42,500 bases of DNA from Chrysomallon squamiferum. Its lineage: Eukaryota > Mollusca > Gastropoda > Neomphalida > Peltospiridae. Position numbers and translations under genes: made by a program. This document shows, one piece after another, positions 1 to 14,500 of the stretch. The first letter of the stretch is position 1; each line of letters opens with the position of its first letter. The notes beneath the pieces were generated by a model. It ran no database searches, was not told where the DNA came from, and saw only the letters and a program-made list of their open reading frames with translations. The stretch is from contig CM022676.1 in the NCBI GenBank assembly GCA_012295275.1, positions 4,988,687-5,031,186 on the forward strand, in the 5' to 3' direction.

Positions 1-161
1 CACACAGATATATACACACACATACATACATACATACACATACATAAGTATGTGTATGTGTGTGGGTGTGTCTATATATATAGATAGATAGATATTGTAA
101 GCATATACAATAGAGCTTCATGCAGACACAAGTGCAGATACACACAGACAGACAGACAGAC

Positions 162-282
162 CTGTTTCTCCAGATTCTTCGTGTTTTTCTGTGTTAGTTT
201 TGTCAGTTTCTGACATCCGGGAAGTGTCACTGCCAACTCTCGGACGTCTGTCAGTGTCAGAACTGTCGTCAGCCTCAAAACC
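162..282 (-). CDS. exon e45: acidic Ser/Thr-rich insert in AAA6, last exon in the window
   Basis: The 121-base exon encodes [20 protein letters not shown] then [20 protein letters not shown], a disordered polar stretch. Acceptor TATTTTCAG, donor GTCTGT, phase 0 to 1, so the gene continues to the left of the window. The donor runs directly into TCTG and TG repeats. Confidence 0.8.
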
Positions 283-1222
283 CTGAAAATAAATAAACAA
301 ATAAACAAACAAACAAATAAATGAACCAACAAATAAACAAACAAACAAATAAACAAATAAACAAACAAATAAACAAACAAACAAACAAACAAACAAATAA
401 ATAAACAAACAAATAAATAAATAAGTAAATAAATAAGTAAAAATAAATAAACACATAAATAAATATATATATATAACAAAAAAACAAGAAGAAAAACTTG
501 ATGAATGTAAGAAAGAAAAAAGAAGAAAAAGATTCTATTTCATAGGCCATTTATCTTTACTGTACATTAAATATGTTCATGTGTGTGTGTGTGTACATAT
601 CTGTGTGTTTGTGTGTTTGTGTGTGTGTCTGTGTGTATTTACTTTAGTACATCTGCACCTGTCTTTCAAATATGTATGGATGTAAGTACGGATGGATACA
701 TATTTATGAAATGAGTATATACATATATACATATATGTGTGTGTGTGTGTGTTTTATGATTATATATATATACATATATCTTACAGAAACATACCACCAA
801 TAAAAAAAAAAATAAAAAAAATTATTATCTGTAATACATTAATAAGAAACACATAAAATAAAATATAAAAAAAAAAAAAAAAATAAAATTATTAACTACA
901 ATAAATTAATAAGAAACGGCTAAAAAAAAAATTTAAAAAATATAAAAAAAAATAAAATAAAAAATCAACAAACATCATCTGCATCAAAATCTTTCCCAAA
1001 ACCTTCAGGCAGGGAACCCCCGACAGCCTCGTCAAACAGCTCGAGAAAGTAGGTCAGAGTAAACGTGTATTCCTTGTGGATGGTCGCCAGACTCCTCAGA
1101 ACGGAATACAACATGGACGCCCTGCGAGCGAGGGGAAACAACTCGTCCTTCAGCAGTTCCAGATCATCCAGCAGATTCTGCGTGTTGTCAAGGTTCTTGG
1201 CAAGCTGGAAGGACGAGGAGAA

Positions 1223-1261
<39 letters not shown>

Positions 1262-1664
1262 AGTTTTGTTGAGTCTAAGAGACAACAATGATCATCTGAG
1301 ATGTAAAAATAAAGTTATTAAAATTTGAAGAAACACAAGCTGTATTAAATGAACGAATTCGTGCCTGTAGGTTATGTATTTATGGGTTTGAATACAGATT
1401 TGAATATCAACGTGGCCAATACATTACTGCTTAATTATTTTTAATTAGATAAACTATCAGTATTGCTATTAACAGCAGAGTCTTCGCATTCAACACCAAG
1501 ATACATACATACAGAGAGAGAGAGGTGTTATTAACCTGAACTTTAGCATCTGTCAGATCTATGACAAACTGCAGAGTCTTCGCATTCAACACCAAGATAC
1601 GTAGATACGTACATACATACATACATACATACATACATACATACATACATACATACATACATAC

Positions 1665-1695
<31 letters not shown>

Positions 1696-4600
1696 CACAC
1701 ACACACACACACACACACTCTCACACACACACAGGCATTACTAACCTGAACTTTAGCATCTGTCAGATCTGTCACAAACTGCAGAGTCTTTGCATTCGAC
1801 AAGGACACCTCGTGTCCTCTCGACAACACCAGTTCCTTGACCGTGTCGGACAGATTATACAGCGCGTCCTTCATCAGCTGCATGTTGGTCAGTGCAGTTA
1901 TTCGCTCCTGGTACAGGTCCGGTCGCACTCGGGCAAAAGCTCGGGTCAGAAGGTCTTCAGTCAGTGTGTCAAAGTTCACGCCGTAGTTTATCAGGGTTGT
2001 GGTGGAGGCAATTTCTGGATTGAACTTCGGCATGGCGAGGGGAGTGGAGAGGTAGAAACGGAAGTTTTTGTGGCAGAGAGTTCGTCTGCCGCAGAACATT
2101 ATCATCCTTGACTCTGTTGAAAGAAAAAAAAAATACTAAAAGAAATATCTGTGTTATTGCTAATGTTCTATGGGCAGTAGACTTTTAAAACTGGTGTATG
2201 CAACTACAAATCATTTAGTGTGAATAAACCTTTATTTACAAACTCTCTCTTCAAACTGGTCTATGCTACTACAAATCATTTAGTGTGAATAAACCTTTAT
2301 ATTTACAAACTCTCTCTTCAGACTGATCTATGCTACTATAAATCATTTAGTGTCAATAAACCTTTATTTACAAATATTCTCTTCAGACTGGTCTATGCTA
2401 CTACAAATCATTTAGTGTGAATAAACCTTTATTTACAAACTCTCTCTTCAAACTGGTGTGTGCAACTACAATCATTTAGTGTGAATAAACCTTTATTTAC
2501 AAACTCTCTCTTCAAACTGGTCTATGCAACTACAATCATTTAGTGTGAATAAACCTTTATATTTACAAACTCTCTTTGCAAACTGGTCTATGCTACGACA
2601 AATCATTTGGTGTGAACGTACCTTCATCTTCGTCCTTTTCGTTGGCCATGTTTCTGTGATGCATCAGTGGCATGATGATGTTGTCGACGTGCTCCTGACA
2701 GTTGCGCAGCAGCACCGGCTTCCCTCGCGTGATGGCTTTTTCAAGTATCAGCATCATCTGGGGGTCCGTCCTGTTTAACGGAAAGTCAGAGGTCAAGGTA
2801 AGAGGTCAAGGCAAAGGTCAAGGTTATGGTAATATAAAGGAGCAAATTATAAACAAATAACAGAATCAAATTTGTGAGAAAAAAGAATATTTCTGGTTCT
2901 AGAATATGATAATTGAAAGAAGGAGGATGGAAAGAAGAGGGGAGAAATGAGAATGGATAGACAGAAATGCTACTGGTTGGACATATATAAATGGAATGAT
3001 GAGTAGTTGTGAAAATTATTTTTGAAAAAAAGAAGAAATAAAATAAGAAATAATAATCATTATGATGATGATATGATGATGATAATAATAATATATGTAA
3101 TAATGATAGTAATAAATCTGATTCAGACTGATGAACATTACAAATTATTTAGTGTGAACGAACCTTTATTCATTAATTAGCACTTCAGATTGAAATGCAT
3201 TACTAATTAATAATAATAAAAATAACAGAATAACAACAATAGAGAGAAATAAAGATCAGATACGTACAATATATTTAATAAAATCCTTTTAAAACAATGA
3301 TAACAACAAAAACAATAATAACAACAACGACAGCAGGAAAAATTATAATAACAATAACAATAAAACAATCAATAATAATAAACAATTAATTCTACCTAGA
3401 AATAACAGGATACTGCATAATCAACTATACCTACTGTGCGAATAAACGGTTCTCAGGATTTATTTTTATTAGTATACAGAAAAACATTCTAACCAAACAA
3501 ATTAAATTATAACTGATATTCATTTATCTTGATACCTACCATCTAATTATGATGTCATCACAGTCAACAGATGATAGATGTGGATATTATTTTTGAAGTT
3601 TAAAAAAAAAAAAAAAAAAAAATCTGTTAGATTCACACTGCAAAATATTAGTATGGCAATTATTAATTACAATTATTTTGTGCAATAGGCAGGTTATTGT
3701 ATCTATCAGTTATTTAAAAATTCAAATGAATATCATCTTTCTGTCTGTCTGTGTTTATGTTCAGGTGAAATGTTGGGAGGGTTTTTGTGCTTTCTGTGCA
3801 TGCATGTGTGTACATGTATGTGTATATGTGTGTGTGTATGTTTGTGTGTAATGTATTCATGGATGTTTATAAGAAAGAAACTTTATATAATATCATGTTC
3901 CAAACTGAAAAGGAACCTAATAATTAGCAATCAACACAAAGAAGTTAAAAAAACAAAACAAAAAAATACTATCTATGGTATGAAACCAATGCTAGTATTG
4001 TATTAAAACACACACAAACTATATATTAAACACAAAAGCACATCAAACAACTCACATTGACATCCTAGAAATATTAAAAAATTAATTTTTTTGTTTTTAA
4101 ATTTACAATTAATATTTGATTCAGATAACTTAACCTAGCCCTACCCATTCAGTTATCAGTGCAAAAGGCTGACATGCTGAATCTTAAAAGAAGGTGAGTA
4201 AGTTTCAGATATTTTATTTATGTTACTAATTAATTAACGCATACCTGGCATCCATGTCAAGGGAGATAAGTTTTCGCTTGTTTAGCAGTTTGTTTAAACG
4301 TCCCAGCCAGAATGCTCCTTCACCATTGGGGTCAATCATCATTGGAGGTCGTTGCCACGAGCAACACAATATGGCAGCATTCTCAATCTGACTTGGACCA
4401 AAATCTGAGTTGACGGAATATAGAAAAGTTTTAAAATATTTCTTCAGTTTATACTGAATAAAAAAATCTCTAAAAAAAAACAACTTTTAAAACTAAAACA
4501 GAGATTAATATTTTTAACCCAATTTTTAGTTTTCTTTTTAAAATTTTTACCTTTAAAAACAAAAAAAAGTCATAAATTTATTATTAAAAATCATTAGTGA

Positions 4601-5029
4601 AGAGGAAATAACTCTTACCTTTCCTTATCCATTCATTCAGAGTTTTCTCCCCTACAAGCACCTTTACAAGACTGCGGACATATTTGTTGTACTGCGACGT
4701 TGTCAACAACGGTGCCTGACTCTCGGTCATTAGACTCCCAACATCATCATCATCAGCGTTGTTGTTTACAAACTGCATCAGACGGCCTGCCTGATCTTCT
4801 GCATCATCAGTGAGGTCTGTAACATGAAGTAGTTTTTCTTTTAGATTTTTTAAAGTCTGGTGGCATCTATGTTTAATTTGAGGCAGCCAAAATAGTCAAA
4901 TTGTGCAGAGAAACTGATTTATCAATATAATTTTCGTCTAAGTTTTAAAAATGAATTTGATATATTATTTATTTTATTTTATATTTTTAATTTCTTATTT
5001 ATTTTTTTCTATCATTTTTTTAATTTATT

Positions 5030-5062
<33 letters not shown>

Positions 5063-5549
5063 TATTTTTATTTATTTCATTATTTATTTTATTACTATCA
5101 TTTATTTATTTATTTATTTTTTATTATTATTATTATTAAATATTTATTTTTATTTATTTCATTATATATTTCATTACTATTATTATTATTTATTTTTATT
5201 TATTTATTTATATTTATTTTTATATATTTCTTTGGATGGAGGTCAGTTCTATTCAAATACATAAATATTCTTTGAGTGTTTGTTTGTCTGTCAGTGCATC
5301 TGTTTTTCTCAGTTATATTTCACATTTCTGTGTATAAAGATTATTACAATTATTATACTTTATTATTAGCAAAGATTTTGGTATAAAAAAAGGATAATAT
5401 GGAAATATACCAAGTGTAATTAGGTATTTATTTCTACTACCATCCTTTAGATAGAGAGAGTTTTGCTTTTAAAAATCCTCTTAGTCCTAAAGATATTTAA
5501 GGGAACAAGACATCTCTTTTAATTATCTAGAGGTAAAGAAAACCACTTT

Positions 5550-5580
<31 letters not shown>

Positions 5581-6018
5581 TTCTTATTATTATTTTTTTA
5601 TTATTAATTTATTTAAAGCAAATAAAAATAACAGTTTTATATATATTATTATAAAAAGAACATTTACAAATACACCGATTATATTTAGGTAAAGAAAATC
5701 AATTTTATATATATATATATATATAAAATAAGTTTTATATATTATTATAAAAAGTAACATTTCTTACCTTGATCTTGTTCGGTTGTTTTGTGTTCTGAAT
5801 CAGTTGCTCGTTTTTTGGGAGTTTTCGGTGTTTCGGTTTTGTGACTTTCCGGTTCTGAATTGACGGGTGATTTGGGTGACTTCGGGGGAGTCCGAGGGGC
5901 TTCTCTGTCTTTCTGTTCTTTAGTTTCTGCTTTGGTATCAACATCCTTCTCTTTGTCCTTCTTCTCATTTGGACTTTCAGGAATCGTCTAAATAATAAGT
6001 TTTATATATACTTTGTGT

Positions 6019-6095
<77 letters not shown>

Positions 6096-6938
6096 TAATA
6101 ATAGAGAGAGTCAGAGAGACAGACAGAAAAAGGAAAGACAGAACAAAAGAAAAAAATAAACTGATAAGATAATAATTTTATTTAAATTTTCTTGTTACTT
6201 TATTATTCATTTACTTATTTATTTTTTGTAATTTCTATTTTTGTTTACTTTTTATTTATTTATTTTTTTTTTTTTTAAATAACAAGTTATATTACTAATG
6301 AACATAGATAAAGATGTACATGATTTGATATTATTGTTTACCTTTAGAGGCATATATTCCTCAATGTCATCTAGGTCACCTTGAACAGCAGAAGTGTAGT
6401 CAAGATCATAGACTGAACTTGCACCAGACGCTGTCTTCAGAAAGTTGATAGACCAGTCTATGACTCGACCTTTCAAAAACAAAAAGTCAAATTAAAAATA
6501 ATCACTATATAAGTAAAAAATAAAAATTTAAATATATGTTACTACTTTTTTTTAATGTTGTGACAAAAAAGTTTTTTTTTTTATACGATGGTTAATTTTT
6601 CAATTTTAAAATCTCTGAAACTCATTCATTTATATTTTTTTTTCCTTTCCTCCATATTATTTGCAATTTGCCAGGTGCCAACAGACCAGTGAAATTAACA
6701 GGAGCAATTATTTTACCTGCTGGACCATGCTCAGGTGAAAATATATACGAGAAACAAAGGAATGTAGCAAGCTAAAATGCATGGGAATACGCATGTGTAG
6801 ACATAGACCTAATTTAAATAAACACACATTCGTACATACAGACACATGGTTATAGACACTCACATTCAGAAAGAGATATATAGATATATAATGTATGTAT
6901 TCCATTATATATAACAATAACACACACCCACACACACA

Positions 6939-7001
<63 letters not shown>

Positions 7002-7006
7002 AGACC

Positions 7007-7071
<65 letters not shown>

Positions 7072-7891
7072 ACACACACACACTACTACAAACCTCTGAG
7101 TCCGTCTATGGAATCAATGACAAGAGGGATGCCACGTTCTCTCAGACAGTTCGGCCAGTGCACTGTCAGCATGATTCGCCTGAAGTTGTGGTGGTAGGCG
7201 CCGAGGTACGTTGAGAAGGCCGATGCCATGGCACAGCCTCCAGGCACAGCGAGGATGCGACGTTGGTAGGAGTCGAAGATTTGCTGACATCGCTGTCTTT
7301 CATTTTTCAGAATCTGAATTTAAGCCGTGACAAAAAAGTTTCAGTGTTTTTTTATAACTCATTCATTTTTTATTCATTGTTTTGTAAATGTTTGTCATTC
7401 AGAGCCAATTGCAAAAATTTGAAGGTAGTTATGCACAGACACACAGACACAGACACAGACCCAAACACATGCAAATAACTCTGGTAGTAAAATGACTGAA
7501 GTAGTAGTGATAATAATGATGATGATGATGACAGTGATAAAATAACTGTACTAGAAGTGTTGTAGAAACAGTAGTGATAGTCACAGTAGTGGTAGTAGTA
7601 GTTGTAGCAACCAGTGGTAGTAGTAGTAATAGTAGTAAGAAGTAATAATAGTAATTGTAGCAGTAATAGAGCAGTTGTGTAAGTAGTAGTAGCAGATATA
7701 GTAGCAGTGGTACTTTCTGTAGTAGTAGCTGTGGAAAAATGATAGAAGTAATACTTATAATGATGGTAGTAGTAGGTGCAGTAGTAAGTGACTAGTATCA
7801 GATAGGATAGTAGTAATAACTGTTACAACATCATCATTATCATCTCCAGCTATAATACCAAAACAATAACAACACCATCACAATAATAATA

Positions 7892-7925
<34 letters not shown>

Positions 7926-7931
7926 AAAAAA

Positions 7932-7964
<33 letters not shown>

Positions 7965-9164
7965 ACAACAACAATAATAATAATTCTATCAAACTGTTTA
8001 GCTATTTGTTATGTAAACTCACTCGTCTGAGCTGGGCTGCAGTTTCCAGTGTTTTTTTCATTCGTATCGTTTTGTCTTCCTGTGCGTTTTTGTCGATTGT
8101 CGCTTCTTCAAAACCACGAGCCAAGTCTGCCAGTCTCAGATCCAGAGCCTGAAAGTTACAAATAAAATATTTTGGTTGTTATAGATCAGTTATAACATTC
8201 TGCAATATAAAACAGATAACGTAAATATTCAGTTTAATTAACCTCAGTTTAATGATCTTGAAGTCTCAGATCAAGAAACTTAAAGAAAATATTTGTGGTT
8301 ATGATATGGAAGACAAAAGATTTAGCAAGATAAAATGCAAAACTCATTAGGTCAAATTTTCAACTTAATGAACGTCAGTTATATAAACTATGAGTCTCAG
8401 ACACAGAATCTTATATTTAAAATGTTCGTGGTTGTTATAAACAAGACATAAGATTTTGCAATATAACATAAAAAATTCTTAGAGTAAATAGTCAATTTGA
8501 TGAACATCATCAGTTCAGTGAATTTCAAATCTCAGATCCTGAATTTTAAATCAAAACATTCATGGTTACTAATACTGCATATCAGTCATACAGATTAGTT
8601 TTCAATATTTCTTTATAATAATAACTTTTTTCAACAATATTTTTTTAATTAATAATGTATATATATATATTTTTAAATAATACTTATTTAATAACACTTA
8701 ATTAAAATATTTTTTAACAATACTCTTCTTAATAATACTTTTGTTTTTAATAATATTTTGTTTATAACATTTTTTTAATAATACTGTTTTTAACTAAGAA
8801 AAAAAAACCTCAGATGTTACCTTTCTCTTGCTCTCCAGTGTGTTCATTTTCTGTTTTTTATTTTTAAATAATATTTTTTAAAATATTTTTAACAATACCC
8901 TAGTTAATAATATATATTTTTTTTAATAATTTTTTTTTGTAACATTGTTTTAGTAATACTGTTTTTAACTAAGGAAAAGATGATGTTGATGATGTTACCT
9001 TTCTCTTGCTCTCCAGTGTGTTCATCTTCTGTTCCGCACTGTCAACTGCCTGCATTGTCTCCTCAACCTTTGAGTGCAGAGGCTTCACTTTGGATATCAT
9101 CATTCTGTGATATCTGATGTAATAATAATAATAATATAACAACAATAGAAGTAGTAGTAGTAGC

Positions 9165-9195
<31 letters not shown>

Positions 9196-10277
9196 ATATA
9201 ACAACAACAATTTTAATTTTAATTTTAATAATAATAATAATAGTAGTAGTAATAGTAGTAATAATAATAATAATAATAATAATATAACAACAATAACAAC
9301 ATTTAATAATAATAATAATAAAACAACAACAAGAATTTTAATTTTAATAATAATGCTGATGATGAAGATGATGATAATAATGATGACTGAAGTAAATATA
9401 TAATAATAATAATAATAATTTTAATAATTATACATTTTAAAACGTAGTGAAATGACAAAAATTAATATTAAATTATTAAATTAACTTCGTTTCAGTTATT
9501 TAAACAAAATTGAACACTACACACTTGACAACTCCACGAACCCATCTGCACAGCGAAGTGCAAGCTGAGTTCGAAGTTTTCCTCTTCAGCACTTCGGGAT
9601 CAAAGGAAGCTTTCTTCAGATAGGGTTCGACGAGGTCAAGGGTCGATTCTGGAAGTTGAGTGTCATCAAAGGTCATCAGCTCTTCAATGAATCTGAAGGA
9701 AAAAGATAAAAAAAATTATTTCAAAAATGGCCAAAACATTTTGTCTTGAAAGATGTTGGCTGGAAGTTATATATATAAAAAAAAAAAAGACAATAAATTA
9801 AATAGAAAAAGTTTTCAAATTTTTTCAAAGAGAAAACAAAAATAAAATTAAAGATGAAAATAAATAGAAGAATAAAATCAAAGAAAAAAAATAAAAAAAT
9901 AAAAAATAAATTTAAAAAAATTAAAAATATTTCATATATAAAAAGAAGAAAAAAGACAAAAACAAATTAAATAAAAAAGTTTTAAAACATTTATACAGAA
10001 ACCAAAAGAATGATAAAACTAAATAGAAGAAGATTCAAATCTTTCATAGAAGAAAAAAAAAAGATAAAATTAAACAGAAGAAATTGATAAATATTTCATA
10101 AAGAAGAAAAGATGAAATTAAACAGAAAAAGTTAAATCATTAATGAGAAAAAGAAAGATGATAGAATTAAACAGAGAAAGAATTAAATCTTTCATAGACA
10201 AAAAAGGTCAAATAAAAATAGAAAAGAAGTTAAATATTTCACAGAGAAAATTGACAGATAAAAAAAAAAAGATAAAT

Positions 10278-10308
<31 letters not shown>

Positions 10309-11503
10309 GTATTAAAATATATAAAAAGAATGTGTAAAAGATAAAAATAAATGGTAAAAAATTTTTAAAAATATTTATAAACAAATGATAAAAATTAATA
10401 TTATATTAATGTTTTGTTAAAGTAATATTCATAATTCACATTTTATTGTTTAAAGTTTGTTACCTTTCTAGATTTGCCATTTGCCTTTTGGCACCTTTTT
10501 GCCAAGTCAAATCAGCTGAAGGAGACTTCACTGAAAATAAAATAATCAATCTTATAAAAACTCAATTCTAGAACCTTTAAAGAATTTGGTACATTATAAC
10601 GAAAAACTAAACTTGATAAACGAGAATATTAAGAACAAAAATATTTTTTTTACAATTTTTTTGACTTTTCTAATTCTGTAATTATATAAAAATAAAAAAA
10701 TAATAATTAATATCTTATTAAATAGTAAAATATTTTACATTTTCAAACTTACTACAAAAAATAACAGCATGTTAATAAAACAAAAATTATACTGAAGAGC
10801 TAAAAAAAACATGTAAAATTTAAAAATTTAAAAACTAACAGATCATAATAATGGCTGCCATGAGGTCTTCAATTTCAATGATAGGTTTTGACATCGCCCT
10901 CAACTCTGACAACTTATCAACGTCCATGTCCTGTACAATCTTCTTTGTGTCTGCCACTATCGCTATTGCTTTGTATACAGCGCGTTCGTGGGCTACCTGG
11001 TATTCTGGTAGCAGCTGGAAACAAATAAATTAACTAATTAATTAATTAATTAAAATAGTTAAGTAATTAAATACTAGTGATTTATGTAGGTGAAAGACTG
11101 GTAGTGAATTTATTAATAAATAACTGTATCGATATATTTATTTTTTGTTTGTTTTTTGTTTGTGTTTTTGTTTATTTATTTGTTTATTTATTTATTTACT
11201 TACTTATTTATTTGTGTATTTATTTATTTATTTATTTATTTATAACTTCTATTCTGCTTGTAACTGGTAAAATTTTTTTTTTAAATTAAATAAATAAATA
11301 ATTTATTTTATCTTAATGAAGTTTGAGAATTTTTCTGTAATGCCATGTTATATGTCTGTGCCTAGACTGCCTTGCACACACAGACATACACATGCATACA
11401 CAACACAAACATACGCACACAAGCACACAACCCAATGCATTTCATACACATAAATCACATCACACACATATAGACACATACACATCCCATTCATCACAAC
11501 CAA

Positions 11504-11548
<45 letters not shown>

Positions 11549-14500
11549 ATTCTAAGATACCCTCACACACAGAACTGCACTATATCAAAGAACTGTAATA
11601 TTAAAAAGATATCCAAGTAAGGTGAAACATCTAAAGACCTTTTTCAGTTTGTGTATTTTCTCCAGCTGATTTTTCACCACTTTGACTTGTTGTTCTGTGA
11701 TTGCAGTATCCTGACCTATCTGTGACAGAATCTTTATTGTTCCCTGTGAAAAAAAAAATTAATAAAAAATAAAAATAAATAAATAAATTTATATGCTTAT
11801 AATTGTATATGTTATAATTACATTATAACATACTGAATGTAATTGTTTTTAAAATATTTACAGACTGAAATTAATACTAAGATTAATTAATTTATTTACA
11901 TATTCTTTTAAATACTTACAAACAAAAAAATTTGGAAAGAGAATAAATGCAGCATATAAACACAACCTTTTTCAGTATATAAATTTTAAAATTCTAATTT
12001 AATAAATATAAAAACTATATTTTAGAGGTTCTGCTTATAAAAACTCATTAACAAAAAAAGATCTTGTGTTTAAGCTATATTCACAATTTTCTTTATATAG
12101 TTAAACTTTAAAATTTTACTTTAATAAAATTTAATATAAAAACATAAAGTTTGAAATTCTGTCTATAAATTCTTGTTTTCTAGTTGATTTTTATTTCTAT
12201 TTTTTTTATAGTTGAATATTAAAATTCTAATTTAATAAAAATTTTAAATTCTAATTTAATAAATATAAAATTTTTAAATTTAATATATGTATAAAATATA
12301 AATTTTAAAATTCCAGTTTAATAAATATAAACAATAAATCTAAAAATTCCAATTTCATAAATATAAAATATAAATTTTAAAATTCTAAATTAATAAATAT
12401 AAAATATAAATTTTAAAGTTCCAATTTAATAAATATAAAACGAAAATTATAACATTCCAATTTAATAAATATAAAACGAAAATTTTAAAATTCCAATTTA
12501 ATAAATGTAAAATATAAATCATAAAATTCCAATTTAATAAATATAAAACGAAAATTATAAAATTCCAATTTAATAAATATAAAACATAAATCATAAAATT
12601 CCAATTTAATAAATATAAAATATAAATTTTAAAATTCTAATTTAATAAATATAAAGTATAAATTTTAAAATTCTGCTTATAAAAACTCACCGCCTTCCTC
12701 TCCTCCAATACGATGATCTCGTGCTCAAGCTGTTTTTTCAGCTTGATGGCAATCTCGTTCTCTTTGCGTATTGTCTGCAGAGTCTTAGTCACAGTCTGCT
12801 GTACCTCGTTTACCAGCTGATGGCGATTTCGAGCCAGAGAGATAAACCTGATACATACAGATAGATAGATAAATACATAAATACATACGTACTTACATAT
12901 ATACATACATACATATGTACATATACTGAGAGAAAAGTAAAAAAAAAATATATAAATATTAAAATAAAACTTTATTTTAAACATATTTCTCAAAAAACGT
13001 CTTTGGAATAAGTGTTTGACTACAGTAATTTTTTAATTATTTTTTTATTTTATTTGTTTATATTTGCTGTTGTTTTTATCATTGTTAATATAATATTATT
13101 ATTGTAAAGTAATACATATTTTTTAAAATATCTTCTTAACATATTTTCAACTAAAATATAATTTTAAAAACTTAGTTTTCTACAAATTTCTCAATGAGTG
13201 TTAGTAACAGATATATGTGACCACATACTTTGTTGCTTTTATCTTTTGTCATTATCAACTTATATAACTATAGTAGCATCAAATTTAATTTTTAAACTTT
13301 CTTTTTGACAAATATTTCATAAGAAGTGTTCATAATAATTATATGTCCAGCCATCATCATTTTGTTTCAATTCCAACCAACTTCTTTTTTTTTTTTTCAG
13401 AATTGTCAACGAATATTATTAAAATAGTTATAAATTTTATTTTTTAAACTTACTTTCATAACAAATTTTTCATAAGAAGAGTTTATAATAATTACGTTTC
13501 AAGTCCAACTTCTTCATTTTTTTTTTTTTTCGTAACTTCCAACCTATATATATATTATTATAACAGATTAAAAATTTTAATTTTTTAAAACTTACTTTTC
13601 TACGAACTTCTCAAACGACGTGTTGGTGATGTGGCGGTACTCTCCAGAGTTACTTTCCCCTCCATCCTGTTGTCGAAGCACGAGGTGCATGGACGCAAGC
13701 ATGTGTGCGATGTTTTCACGTTCGATGTCCGACATCCACTCAACCCCTGGATGAAAAACATTCGAATGAGATTCTAAACTAAAATTTTGATTATTTTCAT
13801 TTCTACATACATCTCTGACCATTTTTTTTTCATGATATTTTTTAAAAATTTAGTTAAATAAAGTCGATCAAGTCATTTTCATTTCGTTCGCTTCTGGCAT
13901 TTTGACACGTCGGTTGTAATAACATTGCTACATGGAAGAATAAAAATAAGCACAGCAACGTAAAACTACTTGATTAAAACTGAAAATTAAAAATGATAAT
14001 CCAGGGTGGAAGATTAGATTTTAATTCTGTAGAAAATCATATCTAACAAAATACAACTGTAACTAATTGTAACAAGTAATACAAATGACACAGGGATAAA
14101 ATATGTTCAACTTACCACGCATATGTCACAGGGAATATTCAAGTTTCAACTTACCATGCAGGTGATAGAGGGAGTATTCAAGTTTCAACTTACCATGCAG
14201 GTGATAGAGGGAATATTCAAGTTTCTATATTTTAAAACTGTGTTCAACTTACCACGCAGTTGATAGTGGGAGTATTCTAGTTTCTACTTACCAAGCAGAT
14301 GACAGAGGGAATATTCATGTTTCGACTTACCACGCAGGTGACAGAGGGAATATTCAAGTTTCAACTTACCACGCAGGCGACAGAGGGAGTATTCAAGTTT
14401 GAACTTACCACGCAGGTGACAGAGGGAGTATTCAAGTTTGAACTTACCACGCAGGTGACAGAGGGAGTATTCAAGTTTGAACTTACCACGCAGGTGACAG

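Noticed and set aside
1065-1328. Plus-strand frames over e44 with a poly-Lys run
   Set aside because: They are antisense shadows of e44 and translate the poly-A tract.
3770-4006. 78-codon plus-strand frame as a separate small gene
   Set aside because: It has no family resemblance, begins in TG-rich simple sequence and lies in an intron. A nested gene cannot be excluded but nothing supports it.
6708-7083. Long frames such as Cys-Val repeats on the minus strand and His-Thr repeats on the plus strand
   Set aside because: They are translations of CA/TG microsatellites, have no splice or start context and occur in every frame. The same applies to similar frames at 11348-11598, 30646-30907, 35817-36198, 40973-41000 and 41933-42382.
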